Below are positions 1 to 5,831 of a stretch of 7,137 nt of DNA, in pieces. This DNA comes from Nitrospinota bacterium (GTDB taxonomy: Bacteria > JAUXIQ01). How positions within the stretch are numbered: position 1 is the first letter of the stretch; each line of letters opens with the position of its first letter. The DNA lies in the NCBI GenBank assembly GCA_030620925.1, contig JAUXIQ010000097.1, forward strand, positions 1-7,137, written 5' to 3'. The position numbers and the translations under genes were made by a program. Under the pieces are notes generated by a model. The model did no database searches. It saw only the letters and a list, made by a program, of their open reading frames with translations, and was not told where the DNA came from.

Positions 1-65
1 CCCCCCGTGGTTACCCATTATGGGCGTTTTTATTACGTGGGCAGGCACAGGGGCCTGCCCCTACG
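1..65 (-). repeat. CGTAGGGGCA-bounded hairpin element, truncated copy (copy A)
   Basis: Read on the minus strand, this begins with CGTAGGGGCA (65 to 56). An 8-bp stem GGGCAGGC/GCCTGCCC with a 6-nt loop follows, then an A-rich linker and a GCCCAT...GGG segment, running into the window edge. It matches the complete element at 6637-6733 almost base for base but in the opposite orientation. It carries one copy of the 21-bp internal unit (5-25), where the other has two. The far terminal repeat is cut off by the window start. The hairpin plus terminal inverted repeat suggests a REP or MITE-like non-autonomous element. No transposase is visible. Confidence 0.8.
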
Positions 66-88
66 AACACCCCACCACCAAGTATCAA

Positions 89-142
89 CGTAGGGGCGGG
101 TTTCAAACCCGCCCTGCTGGGGCGTATGCAATACGCCTCTAC
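89..142 (+). repeat. Two-hairpin intergenic repeat with imperfect terminal inverted repeats (copy B)
   Basis: The element opens with CGTAGGGGCG and closes with CGCCTCTACA-like sequence, its imperfect reverse complement. Inside are two perfect hairpins: GGGCGGGTTT/AAACCCGCCC around a single C, and GGCGTAT/ATACGCC around GCA. It shares the CGTAGGGGC end with the elements at 1-65, 5777-5806 and 6637-6733, but its interior differs. I infer a modular palindromic repeat family. It is non-coding, despite the open frame that runs through it. Confidence 0.7.
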
Positions 143-376
143 AAAACCATCCACCGGTGTCTACTTGGTCACGCATGTCCCGCCATGGCGGGATCCCGAA
201 CCCCGTCACTTGCGGCGGGGGTACTCAATTTCTACCAAAAAAATAAAAATTTATGGCCCTTTCAGGGTATAACTCTATTGTTTTAGGGTATATTGACTTA
301 TCCGTTATCGGTAATAACCATTAGTTTAACGAAAGAGCCCTTATCAATTAAGGAAATTCCAAAAGGAGAGCGACCG
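143..376. other. Non-coding leader upstream of the VOC gene
   Basis: This stretch shows no credible gene; an open frame running to 286 crosses the repeats and has no ribosome binding site. It contains an 8-bp palindrome CACCGGTG (152-159), a 16-bp perfect palindrome (178-193), a small inverted repeat GTTAT/ATAAC (304-318) and an AT-rich zone from about 235 to 360 where the promoter of the VOC gene probably lies. TATATT at 289-294 is a possible -10 hexamer, but it has no convincing -35 partner. Confidence 0.5.
178..193. repeat. 16-bp perfect palindrome
   Basis: TCCCGCCATGGCGGGA is a perfect 16-base palindrome. A looser GC-rich inverted pair, CCCCG...CGGGG, follows at 201-220. It may be a remnant of a further hairpin repeat unit, or a site bound by a dimeric protein. 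It has no T-tract, so it does not look like a terminator. Confidence 0.5.
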
Positions 377-967
377 ATGATAAAATTCAACGGAGTTAAC
401 CATTTAGCGATGGCAACGGGAAATATGGACGAGACAATCCGCTTCTGGAGAGACCTGCTGGGCATGAGATTGGTTGCCGGAGTGGGGCGGCCCGGATACA
501 GGCACTATTTTTTCGAAATCTCAGAAAACGATCTCATAGCTTTCTTCGAGTGGACGGATGTGGAGCCGGTCGCTAAAAAGGAGCACGGCCGGCCGGTTGA
601 AGGCCCCTTCATCTTCGACCACGTCTCCTTCGGCGTGGAAACTGAAGACGGCCTCTGGGAGTTGAAGGATAAACTTACCGCCGCGGGGTTTTCGGTGTCT
701 GACGTCATAGACCACGGCTTCATCCACTCCATCTACGCCCACGATCCCAACGGCATCCCCATCGAATTCAGCCACAACGTGGAGGGCGTTGATATTCGCA
801 AGGAGCCGGCCATGGTCGATTCAGACCCTTCGGATGTATCCAGAGAAGGCAGTGAGCCGCTGTTTGACAAGTGGCTGCAGGTGGAAAAGCAGACGCCGCA
901 GGAGGAACGAGTCGTCTACCCCGGGGCGGGGAGCGAGCTGTATCAGGGGAAAAAAGAGGCCGGTTAG
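377..967 (+). CDS. VOC-superfamily (glyoxalase/dioxygenase fold) metalloprotein
   Basis: The protein has 196 residues and one vicinal-oxygen-chelate module. The start at 377 is chosen because AAGGAG (363-368) sits 8 nt upstream; a TTG start at 293 would add 28 non-family residues. Residues 5-135 contain both beta-alpha-beta-beta-beta halves, with the expected metal-ligand pattern: His9 (VNHLAM), Glu58 (FFEW), His82 (FDHVSFGV) and Glu130 after the DPNG turn at 123-126. The family includes glyoxalase I, extradiol dioxygenases, methylmalonyl-CoA epimerase and fosfomycin-resistance enzymes, and the sequence does not single out one of these. Residues 140-196 form a charged extension beyond the domain (EPLFDKW, YPGAGSELY) of unknown role. 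It is probably cytoplasmic, since no signal peptide is seen. The thioredoxin-like gene starts 79 bp downstream on the same strand with no clear terminator between them. Confidence 0.88.
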   Translation: MIKFNGVNHLAMATGNMDETIRFWRDLLGMRLVAGVGRPGYRHYFFEISENDLIAFFEWTDVEPVAKKEHGRPVEGPFIFDHVSFGVETEDGLWELKDKLTAAGFSVSDVIDHGFIHSIYAHDPNGIPIEFSHNVEGVDIRKEPAMVDSDPSDVSREGSEPLFDKWLQVEKQTPQEERVVYPGAGSELYQGKKEAG

Positions 968-1046
968 GTTGAGTAAGCTGGGTTTTTCTTAAAGGGAAAT
1001 GTGATTATCCAAGATGGTAATCCAGATTCAAAAGGGGGAAATTGCC

Positions 1047-1616
1047 ATGGGGAACAAGATCGAATGGGAAACGGATTTGTATAGGGCCTTGACTAAGGCA
1101 AGGAGCGAGGAAAAACAGGTATTGCTCGATTTCTTCAACCAGGGTTGAATCGGCTGTCAACAGATGGATGCAGTTACGTATCCAGACACCAAAGTTATCC
1201 AAACCGTTGAAAAGTATGCGGTTCCATTACGTGTGCTATTTGATGCTCAACCCATTTCCACCGATTTTAACATTAAATGGACCCCGACCCTGATAACGCT
1301 CGATTCTGAGGGCAAGGAACATCACAGGACTGTCGGTTTCCTCGCCCCTGAAGAGTTTGTTCCCTCGTTGCTGCTGGGCATCGGAAAGACTCATTTCGAG
1401 AGGGAGCAATTCGGAGAAGCGCTCACAAGTTTTGAGGGGCTTTTAACCGATTATCACGAGAGTGACTCAGCGGCCGAGGGTATCTACCTGTGCGGTGTCA
1501 GTAAGTACAAAAGCACTGGTGACCCCTCACCGTTAAAGGAAACTTACGAAAAGCTCCAGGCAGAATATCCATCGAGTGAGTGGACCAAACGGGCGTATCC
1601 CTATCGGCTCTTATAG
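1047..1616 (+). CDS. Thioredoxin-fold selenoprotein (UxxC), in-frame TGA at 1146-1148 read as selenocysteine
   Basis: The ATG at 1047 follows AGGGGGAA (about 1033-1040) at good spacing. The frame runs 33 codons, meets TGA at codon 34, and continues to TAG at 1614-1616, giving 189 residues. Around the TGA it reads LLDFFNQG-U34-I-G-C37-QQMDAVTYPD, so the TGA sits at the first cysteine of a thioredoxin C-x-x-C centre. WTPTL at 78-82 supplies the cis-Pro (Pro80) expected of the fold. Residues 108-175 (GKTHFEREQFGEALTSFEGLL...) look like a TPR-type helical pair. Expected role: cytoplasmic thiol/selenol redox protein, since no signal peptide is seen; the substrate is unknown. A SECIS-like hairpin follows the TGA. 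TGA is a normal stop in the neighbouring SDR gene, which argues against code reassignment. The alternative is a recent nonsense mutation or sequencing error of a Cys codon, but the frame is otherwise intact. A caller unaware of Sec would start at Met40 (1164) and lose the active site. Confidence 0.85.
1146..1190 (+). promoter_or_regulatory. Putative bacterial SECIS element with its UGA codon
   Basis: UGA lies at 1146-1148. Folding by hand, GGAUGC (1166-1171) pairs with GUAUCC (1178-1183), with one G-U pair, extended by U1165-A1184. The six-nucleotide apical loop AGUUAC (1172-1177) has G at its second position followed by U. The loop begins 24 nt after the UGA, within the range I know for bacterial SECIS hairpins. 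A lower stem is possible: GG(C)UGU at 1152-1157 with ACACC at 1186-1190, one bulged C, and an asymmetric internal loop between the stems. The expected role is to recruit SelB with Sec-tRNA to the UGA. No energy calculation was possible here. Confidence 0.6.
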
Positions 1617-1676
1617 CGAATAGATTGATACAGAACTTTGCCGGGGACCGGTTTTAAAGATGGTCAGGGGGTAGCG

Positions 1677-2588
1677 CTATTCTTCGGCCAGGACACTGGC
1701 TTCGAAATCAGCCATATCCTCAAGGACGGTTATGAGGGCCGACATGTCCAGGTTGCCTTTGCCCGTAGCCTTCATTGACGTCATCAATTGATACACGGTG
1801 CTGCCGGCGGGGAGAGGCAGGTCTGCCTGAGAAGCCATGTCCAGAATGATGCGCAGCGTCTTGTGAGCGTTGCTGAGCTTTGCCGAGGGGGGTTTGAAGC
1901 GTCGTTGGAGTATGCGTTCCGAAAATCCGTTCATGACGTTGGAGTTGAAGCTTCCGGCGTTGAGCGCTTCTATCATCTTCTCAGGTTCAAGGCCCGATTT
2001 CATACCCAATATCAGCCCTTCACAGAGAGCTTGCAGGTTGATATACGCCATCAGGTTGTTCACCATCTTAAGCGTAAGGCCGCAGCCGGTAGGCCCTATG
2101 TAGAAGAGCTTGTCCCCCAGTATCTTCAGTATGGGGAGGCATTCCTTGAAAAGAGTTTCTTTTCCGCCCACAAAAATGGCCAGCGTGCCTTCCCTGGCCC
2201 CTTTCTCTCCGCCGGTGAGCCCTGCGTCGAGCATTCTCACCCCCTTATTCCTGGCTTTCTCAGCTACCTGTTGGATAACGAGGGGTGAAATATTGGAGGT
2301 AACTATAACCGTGAGACCTTCCCTTGCGCCTTCGATAACGCCGCTCTTTCCCAGCATCACTTCTTCAACGTCGGGCGAATCGGGCACAGCGATAAAAATG
2401 ATGTCCGTTTTCTTGGCTACCTCACAGGGGCTTTCAGACGCAGTAACCCCCAATTTTATCAGTTTTTTCATGGGGGCCGGTCTTATGTCGTAGACTGTTG
2501 GAGAATATCCCGCCGAAAGAAGTTTGCGGGCTATGGCGCTGCCCATAATGCCTACACCGATGACACCGAGCTTTAAGTCATTTTTCAT
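1677..2588 (-). CDS. 3-hydroxyisobutyrate dehydrogenase-family (beta-hydroxyacid) NAD(P)-dependent oxidoreductase
   Basis: The protein has 303 residues, close to the family's usual 290-300. The ATG at 2588 follows GGAG (2599-2596 on the minus strand) at 7 nt. Residues 6-36 form a Rossmann motif, GVIGVGIMG (8-16), with VYD (32-34) ending the second strand. DAGLTGGEKGA (121-131) is the substrate loop, and K174-x3-N178 in LKMVNN is the catalytic Lys/Asn pair. The all-helical C-terminal domain follows. The family oxidises or reduces beta-hydroxyacids such as 3-hydroxyisobutyrate, tartronate semialdehyde and succinic semialdehyde, and the exact substrate is not readable. One oddity is that the usual K-D-L step in the C-terminal domain reads HKTLRI (242-247), with the Asp replaced by Thr. 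It lies 130 bp downstream of the flavoenzyme on the same strand and may be cotranscribed; the gene to its other side converges on it. Confidence 0.9.
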   Translation of the reverse strand: MKNDLKLGVIGVGIMGSAIARKLLSAGYSPTVYDIRPAPMKKLIKLGVTASESPCEVAKKTDIIFIAVPDSPDVEEVMLGKSGVIEGAREGLTVIVTSNISPLVIQQVAEKARNKGVRMLDAGLTGGEKGAREGTLAIFVGGKETLFKECLPILKILGDKLFYIGPTGCGLTLKMVNNLMAYINLQALCEGLILGMKSGLEPEKMIEALNAGSFNSNVMNGFSERILQRRFKPPSAKLSNAHKTLRIILDMASQADLPLPAGSTVYQLMTSMKATGKGNLDMSALITVLEDMADFEASVLAEE

Positions 2589-2595
2589 GGCTTAG

Positions 2596-2704
2596 CTCCG
2601 ATAGGTTATTAAGCCCGATCCTGCTCGTGGTCCTCAGCAGCGGACCACCTAGCATCGTGTTTATTGGCAGGGGGGTACAATTATTCTTACTATTTTTATC
2701 GGAG
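2596..2704 (-). promoter_or_regulatory. Structured leader of the hydroxyacid dehydrogenase gene, with possible RBS sequestration
   Basis: On the minus-strand transcript an 8-nt segment CUCCGAUA (2704-2697) is perfectly complementary to UAUCGGAG (2603-2596), which contains the GGAG ribosome binding site of the gene starting at 2588. Between the two arms is a hairpin at 2653-2623. If the arms pair, the binding site would be hidden. This is inference from complementarity only; an 8-bp match over about 90 nt could be chance, and no known riboswitch class is recognised. Confidence 0.3.
2623..2653 (-). other. Intergenic hairpin
   Basis: GTGGTCC (2627-2633) pairs perfectly with GGACCAC (2642-2648) around an 8-nt loop. 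GCT (2623-2625) and AGC (2651-2653) add three more pairs across a small internal loop. No T-run follows on either strand, so it is not a canonical intrinsic terminator. It lies between the flavoenzyme stop and the start of the hydroxyacid dehydrogenase gene. Confidence 0.5.
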
Positions 2705-2718
2705 TTTGCCTGAATTTC

Positions 2719-3879
2719 TTAATCGTTAAAAATGCAGGTCAGCCTGCCCTTTTGTAAATTTTCAAGGCAGCCGTTGCAGGATACGCATTTAGCCGGCTCC
2801 TGATCTCCCTCCCGAAATCGTTCCACAAGGTGTGGCTCTCGTATGAAGGGGCGGCACAGCGCGACGCAGTCGGCGACGCCCTCTTCAACGACGCGCTCCA
2901 TAATGTCGAAACTTCGCAAACCTCCTACCAGGAAAAGGGGTATCTTCACCTCTTTCCTGACTTCCCTGGCCGAATCCAGGTAATATGCCTCTTTTTCGCG
3001 GGTATCCACGCCGGTCCTGATGTGATGGGCAGCTTCCTGCTCCACGCCCTCGGAGACTTCTATTGCGTCCATACCTACCTGGGCAAGTCGCTTCGCCATC
3101 TGAACGCCTTCGGGAAGAGGGAGACCATCCTTTATCTGATCCTCGGCTCCCATCTTTATCATCACCGGGTAATCCTGGCCCACGGAATCTCTCACCGCCT
3201 CGTAGCAGGAAAGGATGAAGCGCATGCGGTTCTCGAGAGGCCCGCCCCATTCATCGGAGCGGCGATTGGCGGCCGGGGATGCGAACTCGGAGATGAGGTA
3301 GCCGTGGCCTCCGTGGAACTGCACCCCGTCGAAACCCGCCGCACGCACTCTGCGCGCCGCCAGGGCATAAGCCTCGATCACCTGCTGGATCTGTTCTTCG
3401 GTCATCTCCAGGGCTTCCATGGGGGTGGTGTGAGCCTTATATTCAGGTGTGCCCTTCTCGGTGTGGATTATTTCCTTGGTGCCCTCGAATGATACCCATT
3501 CCTTCTTCGTACCAGAGGGGGCCAACGTCTGAATGCCCTTTTGTCTTCCCACGGCGGATTGCGAGCCGGAATCGCCTATTTGCAGCACTACTTTGGAATC
3601 GTAGCGGTGCACCGCCTCCGTTACGCGTTTCATGCCGTCTATGAACCGGTCGTCGTAGATGGCGTTCTGGTCGGGAACGGCCTGGCCGGTGGGCGTCACG
3701 TATGCGAAACCGACAATTATGAGGCCCACTTCCCCTTTTGCCAGGTCGGCGAGGAATTCCACCGACTCGTCGGTGATCTGGCCGTCAACGGTGGAAAAAC
3801 CGTCGTGCGTCGCCGAGCGCACGAACCGGTTGGGTATCTCCATTCCGGCGATGTTTATCGGCTCAAAAAGTATAGACAT
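2719..3879 (-). CDS. Old Yellow Enzyme-type NADH:flavin oxidoreductase with C-terminal Cys (Fe-S) cluster
   Basis: The protein has 386 residues. The start at 3879 is chosen because GGAGG (3889-3885) lies 5 nt upstream and the protein opens with the family N-terminus LFEPINIAGMEIPNRFVRSAT; an upstream ATG at 3951 would overlap the hydrolase gene. The FMN-binding TIM barrel spans about 1-350. It shows VVLQIGDSG (97-105), where the FMN-contacting Gln is expected, FHGGHGYLISEFASP (188-202, with His189, His192 and the likely proton donor Tyr194), NRRSDEWGG (205-213) and VGGLR (318-322). Cysteines 365, 368, 371 and 382 form C-x2-C-x2-C-x10-C, as expected for a 4Fe-4S cluster of the 2,4-dienoyl-CoA reductase / enoate reductase branch. 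The FAD/NAD(P)H domain of full-length members is absent. Likely role: reduction of activated C=C bonds in enoates or enoyl-CoAs; substrate unknown. The hydrolase gene ends 13 bp upstream, so the two are probably cotranscribed. Confidence 0.9.
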   Translation of the reverse strand: MSILFEPINIAGMEIPNRFVRSATHDGFSTVDGQITDESVEFLADLAKGEVGLIIVGFAYVTPTGQAVPDQNAIYDDRFIDGMKRVTEAVHRYDSKVVLQIGDSGSQSAVGRQKGIQTLAPSGTKKEWVSFEGTKEIIHTEKGTPEYKAHTTPMEALEMTEEQIQQVIEAYALAARRVRAAGFDGVQFHGGHGYLISEFASPAANRRSDEWGGPLENRMRFILSCYEAVRDSVGQDYPVMIKMGAEDQIKDGLPLPEGVQMAKRLAQVGMDAIEVSEGVEQEAAHHIRTGVDTREKEAYYLDSAREVRKEVKIPLFLVGGLRSFDIMERVVEEGVADCVALCRPFIREPHLVERFREGDQEPAKCVSCNGCLENLQKGRLTCIFND

Positions 3880-3892
3880 TTTTCCCTCCCCC

Positions 3893-4693
3893 TTATCCGT
3901 CTTCGCTGTCGTTGATGAACTCTTTAATGGCGCCGAAATAGTCTTCCACACCCCGGTGGAGGATGTCGTTATGATCGGCGCCGGGGATTATCAGGAGCCG
4001 CTTATTGGCGGCCGCGCTCTTTTTGTGTAAGGTCCTTCCGTGGTCGACGGGAACCAGGGAGTCCAGCTCGCCGTGAATTATGAGGGTCGGTATCTTTATG
4101 GTCGAAATCTTATTGAGGTTGGAGAACCGCTCGAATAGTTCTACAGGCAGGTCGTCGAAAAAAGCACTGAACATCTGCATCAGCCTGGTGGATTCGGCGA
4201 AGCTGCTTTCCAGTATCAGCCCCTTGATACTTTCCTGGTGGTGATAGGCCAGCTCCACCACGGAAGCGCCTCCCAGCGACCGCCCCATCAGATACAGCTT
4301 CTCTGAATAACCCAGGTGTTTCAGCAGATGGGGCAGGGACTGGTAGATGGTATGCGCGTCCTTATACATGGCGGAGATGGTGGGATCGCCCGTGCTCAAG
4401 CCGTAGCCCCGGTAATCAGCCACGAACAGGTTGGCTCCGATTTTGTTGTAGAGTGGGCCCAGGCCGTCGTGATCGCCCACGGTCTCGCCGTTGCCGTGGA
4501 AATAGAGTATGGTGGGCGAAGCCTTATCGACGGTGTAGAAGCGGCAGCCTATCTCCACGCCGTCTCCTACGGGGATGAAATGGTCGGAAATATTGGGATC
4601 AGAAGGGGCCCCACTGAAATCTCTTCTCGGATAAAAGATGATGGAGAGGATTTCAGGCCGGTCAAGGGCCGAATAGTCCAGTTCATGCGTCAT
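3893..4693 (-). CDS. Alpha/beta hydrolase (serine hydrolase, YfhR/Bem46-like)
   Basis: The protein has 266 residues from the ATG at 4693, which has AGAAGG 7 nt upstream. A GTG at 4699 is an alternative start only two codons earlier. Visible motifs: YFHGNGE (64-70, oxyanion-hole region), VADYRGYGLSTG (91-102), the nucleophile elbow GRSLGG (137-142, Ser139), the acid in HGELDSLVP (208-216, Asp211) and the base in GADHND (238-243, His241). The catalytic triad is therefore complete. No signal peptide or lipobox is seen, so it is presumably cytoplasmic. This family cleaves esters, thioesters or amides and the substrate cannot be read from sequence. It directly precedes the flavoenzyme gene: the hydrolase stop TAA abuts the next gene's ribosome binding site, which suggests a shared transcript. 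A strong terminator upstream separates it from the SDR gene, so its promoter should lie in roughly 4694-4735. Confidence 0.88.
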   Translation of the reverse strand: MTHELDYSALDRPEILSIIFYPRRDFSGAPSDPNISDHFIPVGDGVEIGCRFYTVDKASPTILYFHGNGETVGDHDGLGPLYNKIGANLFVADYRGYGLSTGDPTISAMYKDAHTIYQSLPHLLKHLGYSEKLYLMGRSLGGASVVELAYHHQESIKGLILESSFAESTRLMQMFSAFFDDLPVELFERFSNLNKISTIKIPTLIIHGELDSLVPVDHGRTLHKKSAAANKRLLIIPGADHNDILHRGVEDYFGAIKEFINDSEDG

Positions 4694-4735
4694 GAGCACC
4701 CCTTCTTAGCCGGTTTTGCCTGATTATCTTAAGAG

Positions 4736-4769
4736 AAAAAAACAGGGGGCGGCAGCTTGACCGCCCCCT
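4736..4769 (-). terminator. Rho-independent terminator of the SDR gene
   Basis: On the minus strand, AGGGGGCGG (4769-4761) pairs with CCGCCCCCT (4752-4744), giving 9 perfect pairs around an 8-nt loop. A UG then a run of seven U (4742-4736) follow. It begins 13 bp after the SDR stop, which is a tandem TGA TGA. It should end SDR transcription before the hydrolase gene. In the plus direction the T-tract is shorter and displaced, so bidirectional function is unlikely. Confidence 0.85.
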
Positions 4770-4782
4770 CTGATATTTTTCA

Positions 4783-5583
4783 TCAACCGACCATGCTGTA
4801 ACCGCCGCTCACGCTCACCACCTGGCCCGTAATATGCCCTGCCACCAATTCGGAGGACAGGAAGACCACGGTGTTCGCAACGTCCTGGGGCTTGCCGATC
4901 TTCCGCAGCGGATAGGCCCTCTTGATCTTCTCAAGCTGGTCGTCATCGAAACCTATCTGCCTGTCCGCCCACATGCTCTGTTCGCCCACGTCCTCTGAGC
5001 TGCCGGGAATGGTCACACCGGGGCAAACGGCGTTGCAGCGAACGCCGAACTTGCCGTTTTCGCGGGCGATGGTCTTCATGAAGCTGTTGATGGCCGCTTT
5101 GCAGCCGCCGTAGACCGCTTCCCGGAACTCGCCCATCCGGCTGGCGTCTGAGCTCATACTGACGATGGAGCCACCATTGTTGTCTATGTAGTGGGTGAGG
5201 ATGGCTTTGGTGCAGTTGAGCGCTCCTTTGTAGTTGATGCTGATGATCTTATCCCAGAAGTCGGGCGTGGTTTCGGTGAAGAGCATGAGTTGGTCCCAGC
5301 CGACGTTATTCACCAGGGCGCTCACTCGACCGAACTCATCGATGGCTTTCTGTATCATGGCCGAGACGCTGTCCAGGTCGGTGACGTCGCACTGCGTAAC
5401 GATGGTCTTACCGCCTGCTTTTAAGGCGTCGGCCTCTTTGGCCACCTTCTCGCCCTGGGAGGGGTCTATCTCAGCGATAACCACGTTGGCCCCTTCGCCG
5501 GCGAAGGTTAGGGAAATCGCCCGCCCGATGTTGGAGCCCCCACCGGTGACTATAACCGCTTTGTCTTTATAACCGAGGTCCAT
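4783..5583 (-). CDS. Short-chain dehydrogenase/reductase, BadH-like (2-hydroxycyclohexanecarboxyl-CoA dehydrogenase-like)
   Basis: The protein has 266 residues. The start at 5583 is chosen because AAAGGAGG lies 7 nt upstream; an ATG at 5625 would add 14 residues with no comparable site. Classical SDR features: cofactor motif TGGGSNIG (13-20), CDV (65-67, adenine contact), NNVGWD (92-97), and catalytic Asn117, Ser145, Tyr158 and Lys162 at FabG-like spacing. The C-terminus GHITGQVVSVSGG is also typical. NNxGWD, the SDASRMG segment and EAVYGGCKAAI recall BadH, which oxidises 2-hydroxycyclohexanecarboxyl-CoA in anaerobic alicyclic-acid breakdown, more than FabG. That assignment is from memory and the substrate remains uncertain. 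It appears monocistronic: a terminator follows, and the upstream neighbour is divergent. It uses TGA as a true stop, which matters for interpreting the selenoprotein. Confidence 0.9.
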   Translation of the reverse strand: MDLGYKDKAVIVTGGGSNIGRAISLTFAGEGANVVIAEIDPSQGEKVAKEADALKAGGKTIVTQCDVTDLDSVSAMIQKAIDEFGRVSALVNNVGWDQLMLFTETTPDFWDKIISINYKGALNCTKAILTHYIDNNGGSIVSMSSDASRMGEFREAVYGGCKAAINSFMKTIARENGKFGVRCNAVCPGVTIPGSSEDVGEQSMWADRQIGFDDDQLEKIKRAYPLRKIGKPQDVANTVVFLSSELVAGHITGQVVSVSGGYSMVG

Positions 5584-5776
5584 TTTCTGTCCTCCTTTGC
5601 TGAGAAGTAAAAAAATTACATCCAAAGTTTAAAGGTTTAAAAGCGGTGCGAAATCAAAATGGTAAGTAGCGACAATCGTCCCGATTTTAATTCAGTGGCG
5701 GCTCCATTGCAAGCAGTTTCATTAATCATTGTGGTACCCGGAAGCCTCTACGCGGTTTGGTAAAAGCTGTGGCCAT

Positions 5777-5806
5777 CGTAAGGGCGGGTTTGAAACCCGC
5801 CCCTAC
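5777..5806. repeat. Single-hairpin intergenic repeat (copy C)
   Basis: GTAAGGGCGGGTTT and AAACCCGCCCCTAC form an almost perfect hairpin around one G. The inner half is the same as the first hairpin of the element at 89-142, with loop base G instead of C, and the ends are the CGTAGGGGC-type termini with one change. It is likely a minimal member of the same repeat family. Confidence 0.7.
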
Positions 5807-5825
5807 CACCTTGTGGTTATTCATA

Positions 5826-5831
5826 TATAAT
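5826..5831 (+). promoter_or_regulatory. Possible -10 box of the MBL-fold gene
   Basis: TATAAT is an exact -10 consensus. It lies 20 bp upstream of the chosen ATG, implying a very short 5' leader of about 13 nt that still contains AAGGAGG. The -35 position falls at the edge of the hairpin repeat and has no consensus match, and there is no extended TG. In AT-rich sequence this may be chance. Confidence 0.3.

Noticed and set aside
1-142. CRISPR array or tRNA/rRNA genes
   Set aside because: The repeats are two different hairpin elements, not regularly spaced direct repeats with spacers. No cloverleaf or rRNA-like sequence was seen anywhere in the window.
20-286. Open frame of 88 codons at the left end
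   Set aside because: It runs through two hairpin repeats and palindromes, has no ribosome binding site, and its translation has no recognisable domain.
293-321. TTGACT as a -35 box for the VOC gene
   Set aside because: No hexamer close to TATAAT occurs at 16-18 bp spacing. The best candidates match at two or three of six positions.
1146-1148. TGA as evidence for a reassigned genetic code, or a simple pseudogene
   Set aside because: The SDR gene ends in tandem TGA TGA followed by a strong terminator, so TGA is a working stop here. The thioredoxin-like frame is otherwise intact and the TGA falls exactly on a redox-active Cys position, which a random nonsense mutation would rarely do. A point mutation or sequencing error is not fully excluded.
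1640-1655. Small CCGG-GGA-CCGG hairpin followed by TTTT after the thioredoxin-like gene
   Set aside because: Only four or five base pairs and four T residues. It could weakly terminate transcription but is too small to call.
2830-3492. Plus-strand open frame of 220 codons
   Set aside because: It lies entirely antisense to the flavoenzyme gene, whose motifs are unambiguous. Its length is explained by codon bias of the true gene.
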